NCBI RefSeq assembly: GCF_001879695.1
Contig: NZ_MNBL01000030.1
Span: forward strand, 1 to 43,853
Source of the DNA: Nioella sediminis
GTDB lineage: Bacteria > Pseudomonadota > Alphaproteobacteria > Rhodobacterales > Rhodobacteraceae
Direction of reading: 5' to 3'
DNA length: 43,853 nucleotides
A model generated the notes under the pieces. The model saw only the letters and a program-made list of their open reading frames with translations, had not been told where the DNA came from and did not search any database. Below, one piece after another: positions 8,390 to 16,927 of this stretch. Positions within the stretch are counted from its first letter, which is position 1, and each line of letters opens with the position of its first letter. The position numbers were made by a program, and so were the translations under genes.

Positions 8390-8575
8390 TCAGCCGTTCT
8401 GTTTATCCGCGACCGAGGCGTGGATGAACTTCTTGTCGCAATAGCCGCATTCGACCTCGCCGGTGTCACGGTCCAGCGACAGCCACACGCGCGGGTGACC
8501 CAAAGCGCCTTCGCCGCCGTCGCAGGCCACGCGCCAGCTGGTCACAACTTCGGTTTCGGGGGCGTCAATGGTCAT
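8390..8575 (-). CDS. CHCC zinc-finger protein (NDUFS6-like)
   Basis: A 61-residue protein with the CHCC zinc-finger pattern C18, H27, C43 and C46, seen in [18 protein letters not shown] and [10 protein letters not shown]. The family is the bacterial counterpart of the C-terminal part of mitochondrial complex I subunit NDUFS6, and alphaproteobacterial members are associated with NADH dehydrogenase. The start is the ATG of MTIDAPE, with GAAGGA 9 bases upstream; an earlier in-frame ATG lacks a convincing site. It lies 93 bases downstream of the HIT gene on the same strand. Confidence 0.85.
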   Translation of the reverse strand: MTIDAPETEVVTSWRVACDGGEGALGHPRVWLSLDRDTGEVECGYCDKKFIHASVADKQNG

Positions 8576-8668
8576 GGCTGGCGATCCTTCGCAACAAACG
8601 GGGGCTTGCAACGGTTCGACATATGGCAAATCGGCCCGCCCCCGGCAAGGCCGATCACAGTCCCCGCG

Positions 8669-9052
8669 TCAGTCCGCCTTTTTCACCATCCGGCCAAGGG
8701 GACGGCCGCTGAGGATATGCATGTGGTAATGAGGCACTTCCTGAACGCCGGTTTCGCCCGCGTTGGAGATCAGGCGATAGCCCTCGCCGCCCTCGCCGGG
8801 TTGGATGGCCAGTCCCGCGCAGATCGCACCGACAACGCGGGTGAAATCGACAATCTCGGCATCCGTGGCCTCAGCCGCGAAATGGTCGTGGTTCACGTAA
8901 GGACCCTTGGGGATGACCAGCACGTGATGCGGGGTCTGCGGGGCGATGTCGTTGAAGGCGAGCGTATGCTCGGTTTCCATCACGGTGCTGTTCGGGATCT
9001 CGCGGCGCAGGATTTTGGCGAAGATGTTCTGGTCGTCATAGGCATAGGCCAT
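8669..9052 (-). CDS. HIT-family nucleotide-binding protein
   Basis: A 127-residue histidine-triad protein of the HINT branch. The triad is H108-Y-H110-M-H112 within VPHYHMHILSGRPLG, with the N-terminal core IFAKILRREIPNSTV and LAFNDIAPQTPHHVLVIPK. HINT enzymes are dimeric purine-nucleotide phosphoramidases, which in bacteria are housekeeping proteins of uncertain physiological substrate. The start has GAGGA 8 bases upstream. It begins 11 bases after the stop of the glycosyltransferase gene and is probably co-transcribed with it. Confidence 0.93.
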   Translation of the reverse strand: MAYAYDDQNIFAKILRREIPNSTVMETEHTLAFNDIAPQTPHHVLVIPKGPYVNHDHFAAEATDAEIVDFTRVVGAICAGLAIQPGEGGEGYRLISNAGETGVQEVPHYHMHILSGRPLGRMVKKAD

Positions 9053-9063
9053 GCGGGTGTTCC

Positions 9064-10641
9064 TCAGTCGTCAAACAGATAGGGGGTATTGGCGATTTCG
9101 CGGGCGGCGTCCATGTCGAGGTTGAAGAACTCCGCCAGAACGGCGGCGTTCTCCTCGGGGCTGCGATCCTGATGAATGCGGAAGTGGTTGCCGAAGCCCG
9201 CCTCGCGGATGCGCACGCCTTCATAGTCGAATTCATGGCGCAGCGTCGGCAGCAGATGTTCCACCACCTCTGGCGGGGTTTCCTCGCGCGCCAGCCCGAC
9301 CCGATGCGCGTGGCCGATCAGGTAGTCGTCGTCGAAGGTGCACTGGATTTCGAGAATCCGGTTGTTCGACTTGTCTGACATGAAATCGCGCATCAGGTCG
9401 ACATTGTTGGGGTCGAGGCAGATCATCAGCCGGTCCACCTCGTAGTAATCGAACAGAAGCTTCATCACCGCGCGCCGGTGGCGGTTGCGCTTGTCCAGCG
9501 TGCGTTCCAGCCCGCCCAGATGCGGGATCTCGCAGCTTGCCTCATCGAACATGTATTCCAGCCCGCGGGTGCGGGTAACCCGTTTTGCAGCGGTCAGAAG
9601 ACGCTTGGCCACATGCCATTTCTTGCAGACAAGCATCAGCAATTCGCGGTCCTGCCCAAGCGTGCTTTCGCTTTCCCAGAAGCGCGGCGCGAAGCGGCGG
9701 CCGATGCGGCCCCGACCCGACAGGAATTCAAAGAGCTTCTTGCCCTCGTCCGAGATCGCGAAGTCGCGCCGGTCAGAGGCCCAAAGCTCCCCCAAACGTT
9801 CCTTCAACTCGGTCGATTCGGGGCTGATCTTGCGGGCGAAGAGGAAGTCCTGGCTCAGCAGTAGGTCGAAATGGTCGTTATAGAAGGTGACCGGCATCCC
9901 GTAATCGGTGAACATCAGGAAGGTCAGCGTGCGCGTCTCGATCTCTCGCACCGCGACAACATGGTTTACGAGGGTCTGGAAAAACGTCTCATCCGGAATC
10001 CATGTGGTGCGGAAGAAGCGGATCACATCGGGGCGGTCCTTGCAGAATTGCAGGATTTTCTCGATCGTCGCGCGGCGCAGACACCACCACTGGCTGCCGA
10101 TCATGATCTGCACATCGTCGGGGATCGCCCGTTCCAGCCGCAGCCGCTTCTGCATCTCCATCAGCCAGTAGAACAGGCGCTTGTGCTTTCGTTCATTGAC
10201 CAGATGGCGATAGATCAGCCGCTCGCCCCGCATCCCGGTCTTGATCCAGCCCGATGTGAAGAAATCGAAGCTTTCGATATAGTCCTTGTCGTGGCGGTCG
10301 AGGAACTCATGGGCATAGGCCGCCGATTTGATCGAGTTGCAGTCCCCCGACAGCATGTAGAAATGACTGGCGTCCGGGAACGCGTCCACCGCCGCCTGCA
10401 CCGCGTTCAGCGTCGCCTGCACCAGCGACCATTCCCCCCACCCGCATTTGACCCGGCGTTTGGCGAAGGTGACCGACGGGTTCGGGTCCAGCGCCTCGCG
10501 GATGCGGGCATAGCTGTCAGCCCCGGCGCGGGCATCGAAATGGATGGAAATACAGTCGCCAGCCGCCGTCAGACGACGCGCCTGCAGGATGATCGCCTCA
10601 GGGTCTTTATGACACAACAGAATGAAGGCAATTTTTGCCAT
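9064..10641 (-). CDS. GT14-type (core-2/I-branching) glycosyltransferase with C-terminal extension
   Basis: A 525-residue cytoplasmic-type glycosyltransferase. Residues about 1-260 match the beta-1,6-N-acetylglucosaminyltransferase-like (core-2/I-branching, GT14) fold: KIAFILLCHKDPEA, ISIHFDARAG, GEWSLVQATLNAVQAAV, HFYMLSGDCNSIKS, MIGSQWWCLRR and TWIPDETFFQTLV. The remaining ~260 residues form a second domain that I associate with Roseobacter homologues annotated with DUF5928, ending near DYLIGHAHRVG and NTPYLFDD. It would transfer a sugar onto an envelope or exopolysaccharide acceptor. It is divergent from a sulfotransferase, which suggests a shared surface glycan, and is followed closely by the HIT gene. 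The acceptor is unknown. Confidence 0.85.
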   Translation of the reverse strand: MAKIAFILLCHKDPEAIILQARRLTAAGDCISIHFDARAGADSYARIREALDPNPSVTFAKRRVKCGWGEWSLVQATLNAVQAAVDAFPDASHFYMLSGDCNSIKSAAYAHEFLDRHDKDYIESFDFFTSGWIKTGMRGERLIYRHLVNERKHKRLFYWLMEMQKRLRLERAIPDDVQIMIGSQWWCLRRATIEKILQFCKDRPDVIRFFRTTWIPDETFFQTLVNHVVAVREIETRTLTFLMFTDYGMPVTFYNDHFDLLLSQDFLFARKISPESTELKERLGELWASDRRDFAISDEGKKLFEFLSGRGRIGRRFAPRFWESESTLGQDRELLMLVCKKWHVAKRLLTAAKRVTRTRGLEYMFDEASCEIPHLGGLERTLDKRNRHRRAVMKLLFDYYEVDRLMICLDPNNVDLMRDFMSDKSNNRILEIQCTFDDDYLIGHAHRVGLAREETPPEVVEHLLPTLRHEFDYEGVRIREAGFGNHFRIHQDRSPEENAAVLAEFFNLDMDAAREIANTPYLFDD

Positions 10642-10775
10642 TTGCGAAACAGACGCCTCAAACTTTCCTTATTGTTGTGCCATTACTAGTTGATAGCAGG
10701 TAAAGACAGCCTAGAGTTTCATAAAAGCCCGATCAATCCGTGGTTCGGGCAAAAAACCGTCGGAGGAAAGGCAGT

Positions 10776-11594
10776 ATGGGTTTCCCTGGGACCTGGATGA
10801 CAGAGAGCGAAAGCGTCGTCTATCGGGTGGTTCCGAAATGTGCCTGCTCAACTATCGGGCAGATCATGTATTATTCGGACAACGGTCAGTTTTTTGATGG
10901 CGATATTCACGATGCCAAGGATGGCATGCACAAATGGGCCTTCGACGCGTCACAACCGGTGATCGAGGCCAATGTGCGCGGGCATAGCTCCTATGCCTTC
11001 ACCTGCGTGCGCAACCCCTACACCCGCATCCTCAGCAGCTTTTTCGACAAGATCTGCGGCATTCAAAGGAACGGCAAGCGCTATCGCGGCAACCTCGTAC
11101 CGCTTCTGATCCAGAAATACGGGATCGAGGTCGGTGGCGATGACGGCAAGCAGGAGTTCGACCAGATCGCCAGCTTCCGCCGCTTCCTTCTGTTCGCCCG
11201 CGACACCATCCGCTGGCGCCGCCCGATGGACCCGGACATTCACTGGTCGGCCATGTCGGGTCATATCTCGACCTTCATTGTGAATGGCGGGCGTTACGAC
11301 AAGATCTTCTGGACCGAAAGCTTCAACGACGGGATGCAGCAGGTGCTGGACAATATCGAGACCAAGCATTCGCTCGACCTGGCCACGATCCCGCGCTTCA
11401 ACGAATCCGAAGGCCACGGCCCCAAACGCGCGCATCCGGTCGAGGACTATTTCGACGACCTGTCGATGCATCTGGTCTACGAGATCTACAAGAAGGACTT
11501 CCAGCTCTTCAAATACGATTTCGAGAACCCAGGGAACAAGATGCCCGTGGGTGAGATCGACCTGGACGAGGTTCATGCAAAACTGGGCGATTGA
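10776..11594 (+). CDS. Sulfotransferase family 2-like protein
   Basis: A 272-residue PAPS-dependent sulfotransferase. The 5'-phosphosulfate loop is VPKCACSTIGQIM (residues 19-31, K21 and S25/T26), and the 3'-phosphate site is CVRNPYTRILSSFFDKI (77-93). These are the hallmarks of carbohydrate sulfotransferases of the Sulfotransfer_2 type. The start is chosen at the ATG preceded by GGAGGAAAGG; an in-frame GTG at 10740 lies before that site. The AT-richer spacer of 134 bases separates it from the divergent GT14 gene, so the pair may share a bidirectional promoter and act on one surface polysaccharide. The acceptor is inferred only from this context. Confidence 0.87.
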   Translation: MGFPGTWMTESESVVYRVVPKCACSTIGQIMYYSDNGQFFDGDIHDAKDGMHKWAFDASQPVIEANVRGHSSYAFTCVRNPYTRILSSFFDKICGIQRNGKRYRGNLVPLLIQKYGIEVGGDDGKQEFDQIASFRRFLLFARDTIRWRRPMDPDIHWSAMSGHISTFIVNGGRYDKIFWTESFNDGMQQVLDNIETKHSLDLATIPRFNESEGHGPKRAHPVEDYFDDLSMHLVYEIYKKDFQLFKYDFENPGNKMPVGEIDLDEVHAKLGD

Positions 11595-11654
11595 CCCTGT
11601 GACACCGGCCGGCGGCTGCGGTATGACGCGCCAAACGCAGACAGGAGCATCCCC

Positions 11655-12074
11655 ATGAAAGCGCGCGTCAAATGGGCCGAGAAGCGGACCTTCATCGGCA
11701 AGTCCGGCACCGGCCATAATTTCGTCTTCGGCACCAAGGAAGAGGACGGCACCACCCCCGGCCCCAGCCCGATGGAACTGGTGCTGATCGGGACGGGGGG
11801 CTGTTCGGCCTATGACGTGGTCTCGATCCTGGAAAAAGGGCGTGAACCGATCGAAGATGTGGTGGTGGAACTGGATGCCGACCGGGCCGAAGGAACGCCC
11901 GCCGTCTTCACCCGCATCCATATGCATTTTATCGTCAAGGGACGTGGCGTGAACCCGGTGAAGGTCGAGCGAGCCATTCAGCTGTCGGTGGAGAAATACT
12001 GCTCGGCCTCGGCCATGATGGCCAAGACCGCAGTGGTTACCCATGATTTCGAGGTGGTGGACAGCCCCGCCTGA
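11655..12074 (+). CDS. OsmC family protein
   Basis: A 139-residue OsmC/YhfA-type protein. The two redox-active cysteines are C50 in LIGTGGCSAYDVVSIL and C116 in SVEKYCSASAMMAK, at the positions expected for the thiol peroxidase centre of the family. The N-terminus (MKARVKWAEKRTFIGKSGTGH) and the segment GPSPMELVL are typical of the YhfA-like subgroup, whose natural substrate is not settled. It follows the sulfotransferase by 60 bases on the same strand and is convergent with the PfkB gene, the stops being 6 bases apart. Confidence 0.92.
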   Translation: MKARVKWAEKRTFIGKSGTGHNFVFGTKEEDGTTPGPSPMELVLIGTGGCSAYDVVSILEKGREPIEDVVVELDADRAEGTPAVFTRIHMHFIVKGRGVNPVKVERAIQLSVEKYCSASAMMAKTAVVTHDFEVVDSPA

Positions 12075-12080
12075 GCGGGC

Positions 12081-13073
12081 TCAGATCAGCCCCTGTTCCG
12101 CGAAGACGACCTTGAGGGGGCGCTTGGGGCGGGGGCCGATATGGCCGATCACCTCTGCGGCGGCGGCAACGCCCATCTGACCACAGGTCTTCAGGTCCTG
12201 CCCGGTGGCCAGCCCATAGATGAACCCGGCGGCGAACTGATCGCCCGCGCCGGTGGCATCGACCGGGGTGACTTCCGTGACCGGCACGTGGATTTCCTGA
12301 TCATCGGCCCGGATCACGACGGGATGGCCCGACCGGGTGCACACCACCAGCGGGCAGACCATCGCGGCCTCCTGCAAGGCGGTGGCAAGGTCCTTGGTTT
12401 CGTAAAGCGACAGCCACTCTTCCTCGTTCCCGAACACGAAATCCATCTCGTCCTCGATCAGCTGGCGGAAGCTTTGCCGGTGCCGGTCCACGCAGAACGG
12501 GTCCGACAGGGTCAGCCCGGCCTGCCCGCCTGCGTGACGGCAGGCGGCAGCCGCGGCGCGGAAGGCGGTCTTGCCCTTGTCCTTGTCGAAAAGATAGCCC
12601 TCGAGGAACAGGTAACGGGTGTTTTCCATCACCTCGGGGTCCACATCGTCAGAGGAAAACTCCGCCCCCGCGCCCAGATAGGTGTTCATCGACCGCTCAC
12701 CATCGGGACTGACGAAGATCATCGAGCGCGAGGTGGGCAGCGGGTCGTCATCCGTGGGCGGGTTGGGGAAGGCGGTGCCCTCCTCGACCATCTGTTCGGC
12801 ATAGAACTGGCCAAGCGGGTCGTTCTTGACCCGGCCCACGAAGGCCGTTTCCAGCCCAAGCGTGCCGATCCCCGCCAGCGTATTGCCGACCGATCCGCCG
12901 GGGGCCTGAACCCGGTCACGCATCGCGGAATAGAGCAGTTCCGCCCGTTCCCGTTCGATCAGCTGCATGATGCCCTTGGTGATGCCCATATTGGCCAGAA
13001 AATCGTCGGTGCCGTGGGAAATCACATCGACAATCGCGTTGCCGATGCCGACCACGTCGTAGGTTTTGCTCAT
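12081..13073 (-). CDS. PfkB-family sugar/adenosine kinase
   Basis: A 330-residue ribokinase-fold kinase. It has the N-terminal strand YDVVGIGNAIVDVI, the glycine-rich substrate region APGGSVGNTLAGIGTLG and the C-terminal PfkB signature DATGAGDQFAAGFIYGL, which carries the catalytic aspartate. Rhodobacterales homologues are usually annotated as adenosine kinase, which makes AMP from adenosine, but ribose or other sugars cannot be excluded. The start ATG overlaps the nth stop by 4 bases (ATGA), with GAGGA upstream inside nth, so translation is coupled to nth. An upstream in-frame ATG at 13097 inside nth is not preferred. Confidence 0.9.
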   Translation of the reverse strand: MSKTYDVVGIGNAIVDVISHGTDDFLANMGITKGIMQLIERERAELLYSAMRDRVQAPGGSVGNTLAGIGTLGLETAFVGRVKNDPLGQFYAEQMVEEGTAFPNPPTDDDPLPTSRSMIFVSPDGERSMNTYLGAGAEFSSDDVDPEVMENTRYLFLEGYLFDKDKGKTAFRAAAAACRHAGGQAGLTLSDPFCVDRHRQSFRQLIEDEMDFVFGNEEEWLSLYETKDLATALQEAAMVCPLVVCTRSGHPVVIRADDQEIHVPVTEVTPVDATGAGDQFAAGFIYGLATGQDLKTCGQMGVAAAAEVIGHIGPRPKRPLKVVFAEQGLI

Positions 13074-13714
13074 TCGGTTTTGTCCTCGTAGGCGCAAAGG
13101 TCATTGATCAGGCAGGTCGCGCAGCCGGGTTTGCGCGCCTTGCATTTATAGCGGCCGTGCAGGATCAGCCAGTGATGGGCGTGCTGCTGGAATTCCACCG
13201 GAATATTGTCCTCGATGGCGCGTTCCACCGCATCCACGTCCTTGCCCGGGCAGATGCCGGACCGGTTGCCGACACGGAAAATATGCGTGTCCACAGCCTG
13301 CGCCGGATATCGCCACCACATGTTCAGCACCACATTGGCGGTCTTGCGCCCCACGCCGGGCAGGCTGACCAAAGCCGCGCGGGAGGAGGGGACGACACCG
13401 CCATATTCCTCCACCAGGATGCGGCTCAGCTTCATCACGTTCTTGGCCTTGTTGCGGTAAAGGCCGATGGTCTTGATATGCTCGATCAGCCCCTCTTCGC
13501 CCAGATCCAGCATCTTTTGCGGCGTGTCCGCGATCTCGAAGAGCTTTGCGGTGGCCTTGTTCACCCCCACATCCGTCGCCTGCGCCGACAGCGCCACCGC
13601 CACAACCAGCGTGTAAGCGTTGGTGTGGTTGAGCTCCCCCTTCGGTTCCGGCTCGGCGGCCTGAAACCGGGTGAAGATCTCGTGGATCGTGTGATAGGGC
13701 AGTTGCTTGGCCAT
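13070..13714 (-). CDS. nth: Endonuclease III (DNA glycosylase/AP lyase)
   Basis: A 214-residue HhH-GPD DNA glycosylase that removes oxidised pyrimidines and nicks at abasic sites. The helix-hairpin-helix LPGVGRKTANVVL holds the catalytic lysine K124; the catalytic aspartate is D142 in VDTHIFRVGNRSG. The [4Fe-4S] cluster ligands C191, C198, C201 and C207 have the standard C-x6-C-x2-C-x5-C spacing. It is the first gene of a two-gene unit with the PfkB kinase (4-base overlap). Confidence 0.97.
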   Translation of the reverse strand: MAKQLPYHTIHEIFTRFQAAEPEPKGELNHTNAYTLVVAVALSAQATDVGVNKATAKLFEIADTPQKMLDLGEEGLIEHIKTIGLYRNKAKNVMKLSRILVEEYGGVVPSSRAALVSLPGVGRKTANVVLNMWWRYPAQAVDTHIFRVGNRSGICPGKDVDAVERAIEDNIPVEFQQHAHHWLILHGRYKCKARKPGCATCLINDLCAYEDKTE

Positions 13715-13754
13715 GAACGCTTAATGCCCGCCATGATCAGAAGGGTAAAGCCCC

Positions 13755-14558
13755 TCAGAGACGCCTTGCCGCAAACAGATGGGCTTTCTGCGGAACTGCA
13801 TATCCTTCATCGCTCAGGTATGGGGACAGGCGGCGTTCAATATCAGAAAAAACGATATCGGCCTGCTTCTCGCCCATGGCAGTAATATCCTTACCTGCTG
13901 GCAGCGACATGACCTGATCCTTGGGATTGTCGAACTGGCGATAAAGCTCGACCGAGTCCCGCCGTTCCACGACGAAACCCGCCTCGTCCAGCAGGGCCGC
14001 AATCATATCTCCGTCCCTGAACGAAAAAGGGGCCCGCGCCTTCCCTGCCGCATCTGCCGCACCGGCGGCCTCCAGCGCGTCTGCGATTGACCCGTTGAAG
14101 GGCGATATCTCGGCCCAACAGGTGATGTAGAGCAGCCCGCCCGGCTTCAACACGCGCGCGACTTCAGCAAGGGCCGCAGGCTTGTCGGGGAAGAATTGCA
14201 GACCCTGTTGAACGAAAGCGATATCAAAGGACTCCGGATCGCAGGGCAGATCCACAACATCGGCCGCGAACCAGGTAAACTCATGGCGGGAGCCGGATGG
14301 TTCAGACTCCTTTGCCACCTGGACCATGGCCTCGCTGATATCCGTTCCAACGATCCGCCCCGCGCCCGGCAAGTGTTCGGCAATGATACGTGCAGCCACA
14401 CCTGTCCCACAGGCGATGTCGATCACATGCGCCCCATCTGACAATTCGATTTTCGCCATTGTCGCGCGTGCGAGTGGTTCGAACATCGCCGGAACGGCCT
14501 TGTTCTGATAATCGGCGGCAGCCGCAGGGGTGATGTCGAAGTTCTTGTTCTGAGCCAA
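13755..14558 (-). CDS. SAM-dependent methyltransferase (class I, UbiE-like)
   Basis: A 267-residue class I methyltransferase. Motif I is HVIDIACGTGVAARIIAEHL (residues about 43-62), the acidic residue after strand 2 is in RIVGTDISEAMV, and post-motif strands are seen in FDIAFVQQGLQFFPDK and EVARVLKPGGLLYITCW. The architecture resembles Methyltransf_11/UbiE enzymes acting on small molecules or lipids. The C-terminal part (VELYRQFDNPKDQVMSLPAG) is not diagnostic to me, so the substrate is unknown. It is a stand-alone gene, 40 bases upstream of nth on the same strand. Confidence 0.88.
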   Translation of the reverse strand: MAQNKNFDITPAAAADYQNKAVPAMFEPLARATMAKIELSDGAHVIDIACGTGVAARIIAEHLPGAGRIVGTDISEAMVQVAKESEPSGSRHEFTWFAADVVDLPCDPESFDIAFVQQGLQFFPDKPAALAEVARVLKPGGLLYITCWAEISPFNGSIADALEAAGAADAAGKARAPFSFRDGDMIAALLDEAGFVVERRDSVELYRQFDNPKDQVMSLPAGKDITAMGEKQADIVFSDIERRLSPYLSDEGYAVPQKAHLFAARRL

Positions 14559-14649
14559 AATTCAAACTCCCTCTCGTCCGGGCATCGAAGGCAATCCTTG
14601 CATGGCATGCTCACCATGGCCAGCGCAGGGAATTGGTCTTTGATCATTC

Positions 14650-15090
14650 TCAGAAGTCGGGACAGGAGTATTCCGGCGGCGGTATATCGGGCAGGTCACA
14701 GCCGCAATGGCCTTCAGGCAGGGTGATCCGGTCCACCTCGATCCCGAGCGCGCGGATCTCGCGGGCGAGGTCGCGCAGCGTGACCGCCTGTTCGGAATAC
14801 AATGCGTCGATCATCCGGTCATAGGCATCGTAGTACGGGCCTTCCCAGCTATAGGGTTCGTCAATGGCGATCCCCTGGCGGCTGGTGCATTCGACAAGGA
14901 CAGATCTGGCTTCGGTCTGCCCGTCAACGACACGTTGCTCGGTAAAATGGACGGCCCCGGCATTGTATCCGTTGAGAAAGGCGATACCGCCATCTTCCAG
15001 AGAACAGTCCGGCAAGGGGATCACGCAGGCAGAGGCGGCGGAGGTTGACAGCAGGAAGGCCCCGAGCAGGACGCGATGTTTGAAAACCAT
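14650..15090 (-). CDS. Exported cysteine-containing hypothetical protein
   Basis: A 146-residue protein with a clear signal peptide, MVFKHRVLLGAFLLSTSAASA, cleaved before C22. The mature part has several cysteines (C22, C29, one near residue 68 and three close to the C-terminus in GHCGCDLPDIPPPEYSCPDF), compatible with disulphides in the periplasm. The sequence before C22 is not a good lipobox, so an ordinary signal peptidase I substrate is more likely than a lipoprotein. I do not recognise a family. It is divergent from the HTH/MGMT gene. Confidence 0.75.
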   Translation of the reverse strand: MVFKHRVLLGAFLLSTSAASACVIPLPDCSLEDGGIAFLNGYNAGAVHFTEQRVVDGQTEARSVLVECTSRQGIAIDEPYSWEGPYYDAYDRMIDALYSEQAVTLRDLAREIRALGIEVDRITLPEGHCGCDLPDIPPPEYSCPDF

Positions 15091-15235
15091 GGTGCAAAGT
15101 CTCGTTCAGATGAAATAGGCAAGGGCAATCTAGCACAGGGGCGATGCAGGCCAAATGCCCAACGGGCATTGCGCAAGAAACGGGTCGCAGGGTCTGTGCT
15201 GGAGGATTACATCTTGGGGACAGGAGACGAGCCAG

Positions 15236-16087
15236 ATGACCCCACCCGACGACAGCGCCTACCATTTCAACGTGATCCGCCGCGCGCTCGACGTGATTGA
15301 CGCGACCCCCGGTCCCGGCCCCTCGCTGGAGGAGCTGGCCAAGGGCCTCGGGATGAGCCCCGCCCATCTTCAACGCGTGTTTTCCAGGTGGGTCGGCGTC
15401 AGCCCCAAGCGCTATCAGCAATACCTGACGCTCGACCACGCAAGGCACTTGCTGCGCGACCGATTCACCACGCTGGCCACCGCCGATGAGGTCGGGCTGT
15501 CCGGGTCTGGCCGGTTGCATGATCTGTTCGTGACATGGGAGGCGATGAGCCCCGGCGATTACGCCCGTGGGGGTGAGGGGCTGGAGATCTACTGGGGATG
15601 GTATGAAAGCCCCTTCGGCCCGGCCCTGATCATGGGCACCGAAAAGGGCATCTGCGGCATCGCCTTTGCCGCCGAGACGGGACCCGAGGCCGCCATGGAG
15701 GACATGCTGTCCCGCTGGCCGAACGCCCGGTTCACCGAAGACCCGATGGCGCTGAAACCCTGGGCCGATGCGGCCTTCGGTGCGGCGGGGGGCGAGGCGC
15801 GGCTTTACCTCATCGGCGCGCCCTTCCAGATCAAGGTGTGGGAGGCTCTGCTGCGTATCCCTTCGGGCCATGTCACCACCTATTCCGAGATCGCGGGCGC
15901 CGTGGGCAACCCCAAGGCCGTGCGCGCCGTGGGCACCGCCGTGGGGCGCAACCCGATCAGCTGGCTTATCCCCTGCCACCGGGCCTTGCGCAAATCGGGC
16001 GGGCTTGGCGGCTATCACTGGGGCCTGCCGGTGAAACGCGCCATGCTGGCCTGGGAAGCGGCAGAGGAAGACGCGCGCGAAAGCGCC
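15236..16087 (+). CDS. AraC-type HTH fused to methylated-DNA-protein cysteine methyltransferase (Ada-like)
   Basis: Only the HTH and MGMT parts of an Ada protein are present, in 284 residues; coordinates here stop before the TAG at 16088-16090. Residues about 10-110 form an AraC-type HTH (LEELAKGLGMSPAHLQRVFSRWVGVSPKRYQQYL split as LEELAKGLGMSPAHLQRVFS and RWVGVSPKRYQQYL). Residues about 190-275 form the alkyltransferase core, with acceptor cysteine C247 in IPCHRALRKSGG and the DNA-binding motif RAVGTAVGRNPISWL. The N-terminal Ada zinc domain for phosphotriester repair is missing, so it should repair O6-alkylguanine but would not sense phosphotriesters. The start has AGGAGA upstream; an in-frame ATG at 15155 is rejected. 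Its stop shares the CTAG tetranucleotide with the convergent methyltransferase. Confidence 0.92.
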
Positions 16088-16869
16088 TAGGTGTCGGGCT
16101 TGCGCGCGGCGATCGAGAAATAGGTCATTGCAAAGAAGAACCGCCCCTCGACGGCCAGCCTGCGCTGTTCCTCGGCCCAGGCCCGTGCCATATCCTCGGC
16201 GTCCGGCTCGGTCTGGATCGCATAAGTCGTCATCAGGATGATCATCATGTTCGCCAGCCCGTCCGGGCGCAGAGTGGTATCCACAAAGGTGATGGGCCGC
16301 ACCGTTTCCACCCTGTAACCCACATCGGTCAGGATGGCGGGCAGCCGCGCCGGAACGATCCGATCCACCAGGTGCCGGTCCCAGATCTGCTGCATACGGG
16401 CCATTCTCTCGGGCTGGTCACTGAACCACGCCAGCATGTCCCAATGCGCATCGCCCACGACCAACCGCCCGCCCGGCCGAAGTACGCGGAACAGCTCGGC
16501 CGACACGCCCGGAAGATCGCTTAGATACTCGAAAACCTGAAGGGACACAGCCTTGTCAAAGCTTGCGTCCTCAAAGGGCAGGCTTTCCGCTGCGCCATCC
16601 CGGATCGTGATGTTCTGGTGATCGGAACAGCGGCTGAGCGCCAGGGCGCGCATGTCTTCGCTCGGGTCCAGACCCGTCACATGCCCCTCCGGGCCGACGG
16701 CCCGCGCCAGTTCCTGCGTCAGCAGCCCATTTCCACAGCCCAGATCGAGCACCTGATCCCCGCCAACCGGCGCGAGATCGTCGAAGATGGCCCTTCGGCG
16801 TCTGGTGACATCAGCCCCCTGATAGGCAGTTTCGAGCACCTTGGCTGTCTCTGTGTCGAAGTTGAGCAT
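16087..16869 (-). CDS. SAM-dependent methyltransferase (class I)
   Basis: A 260-residue class I methyltransferase. Motif I is QVLDLGCGNGLLTQELARAV, followed by HVTGLDPSEDM, the NxxD-like ITIRDGAAESLPFEDASFD region (shown in two parts: ITIRDGAAESLPF and EDASFD) and ELFRVLRPGGRLVVGD. The fold places it among Methyltransf_11/25 enzymes such as arsenite or ubiquinone methyltransferases, but no cysteine motif typical of arsenite methyltransferases is seen, so the substrate is unknown. The start is set at MLNFDTE, preceded by GGGAGGG; the ATG seven codons earlier is less likely. Its TAG stop is the reverse of the CTAG that also ends the convergent HTH/MGMT gene. Confidence 0.88.
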   Translation of the reverse strand: MLNFDTETAKVLETAYQGADVTRRRRAIFDDLAPVGGDQVLDLGCGNGLLTQELARAVGPEGHVTGLDPSEDMRALALSRCSDHQNITIRDGAAESLPFEDASFDKAVSLQVFEYLSDLPGVSAELFRVLRPGGRLVVGDAHWDMLAWFSDQPERMARMQQIWDRHLVDRIVPARLPAILTDVGYRVETVRPITFVDTTLRPDGLANMMIILMTTYAIQTEPDAEDMARAWAEEQRRLAVEGRFFFAMTYFSIAARKPDT

Positions 16870-16927
16870 ATGGCACCCTCCCGAACACAACCATAGCGCG
16901 AATTTCTCAACACGAAACCCCCTTGTG

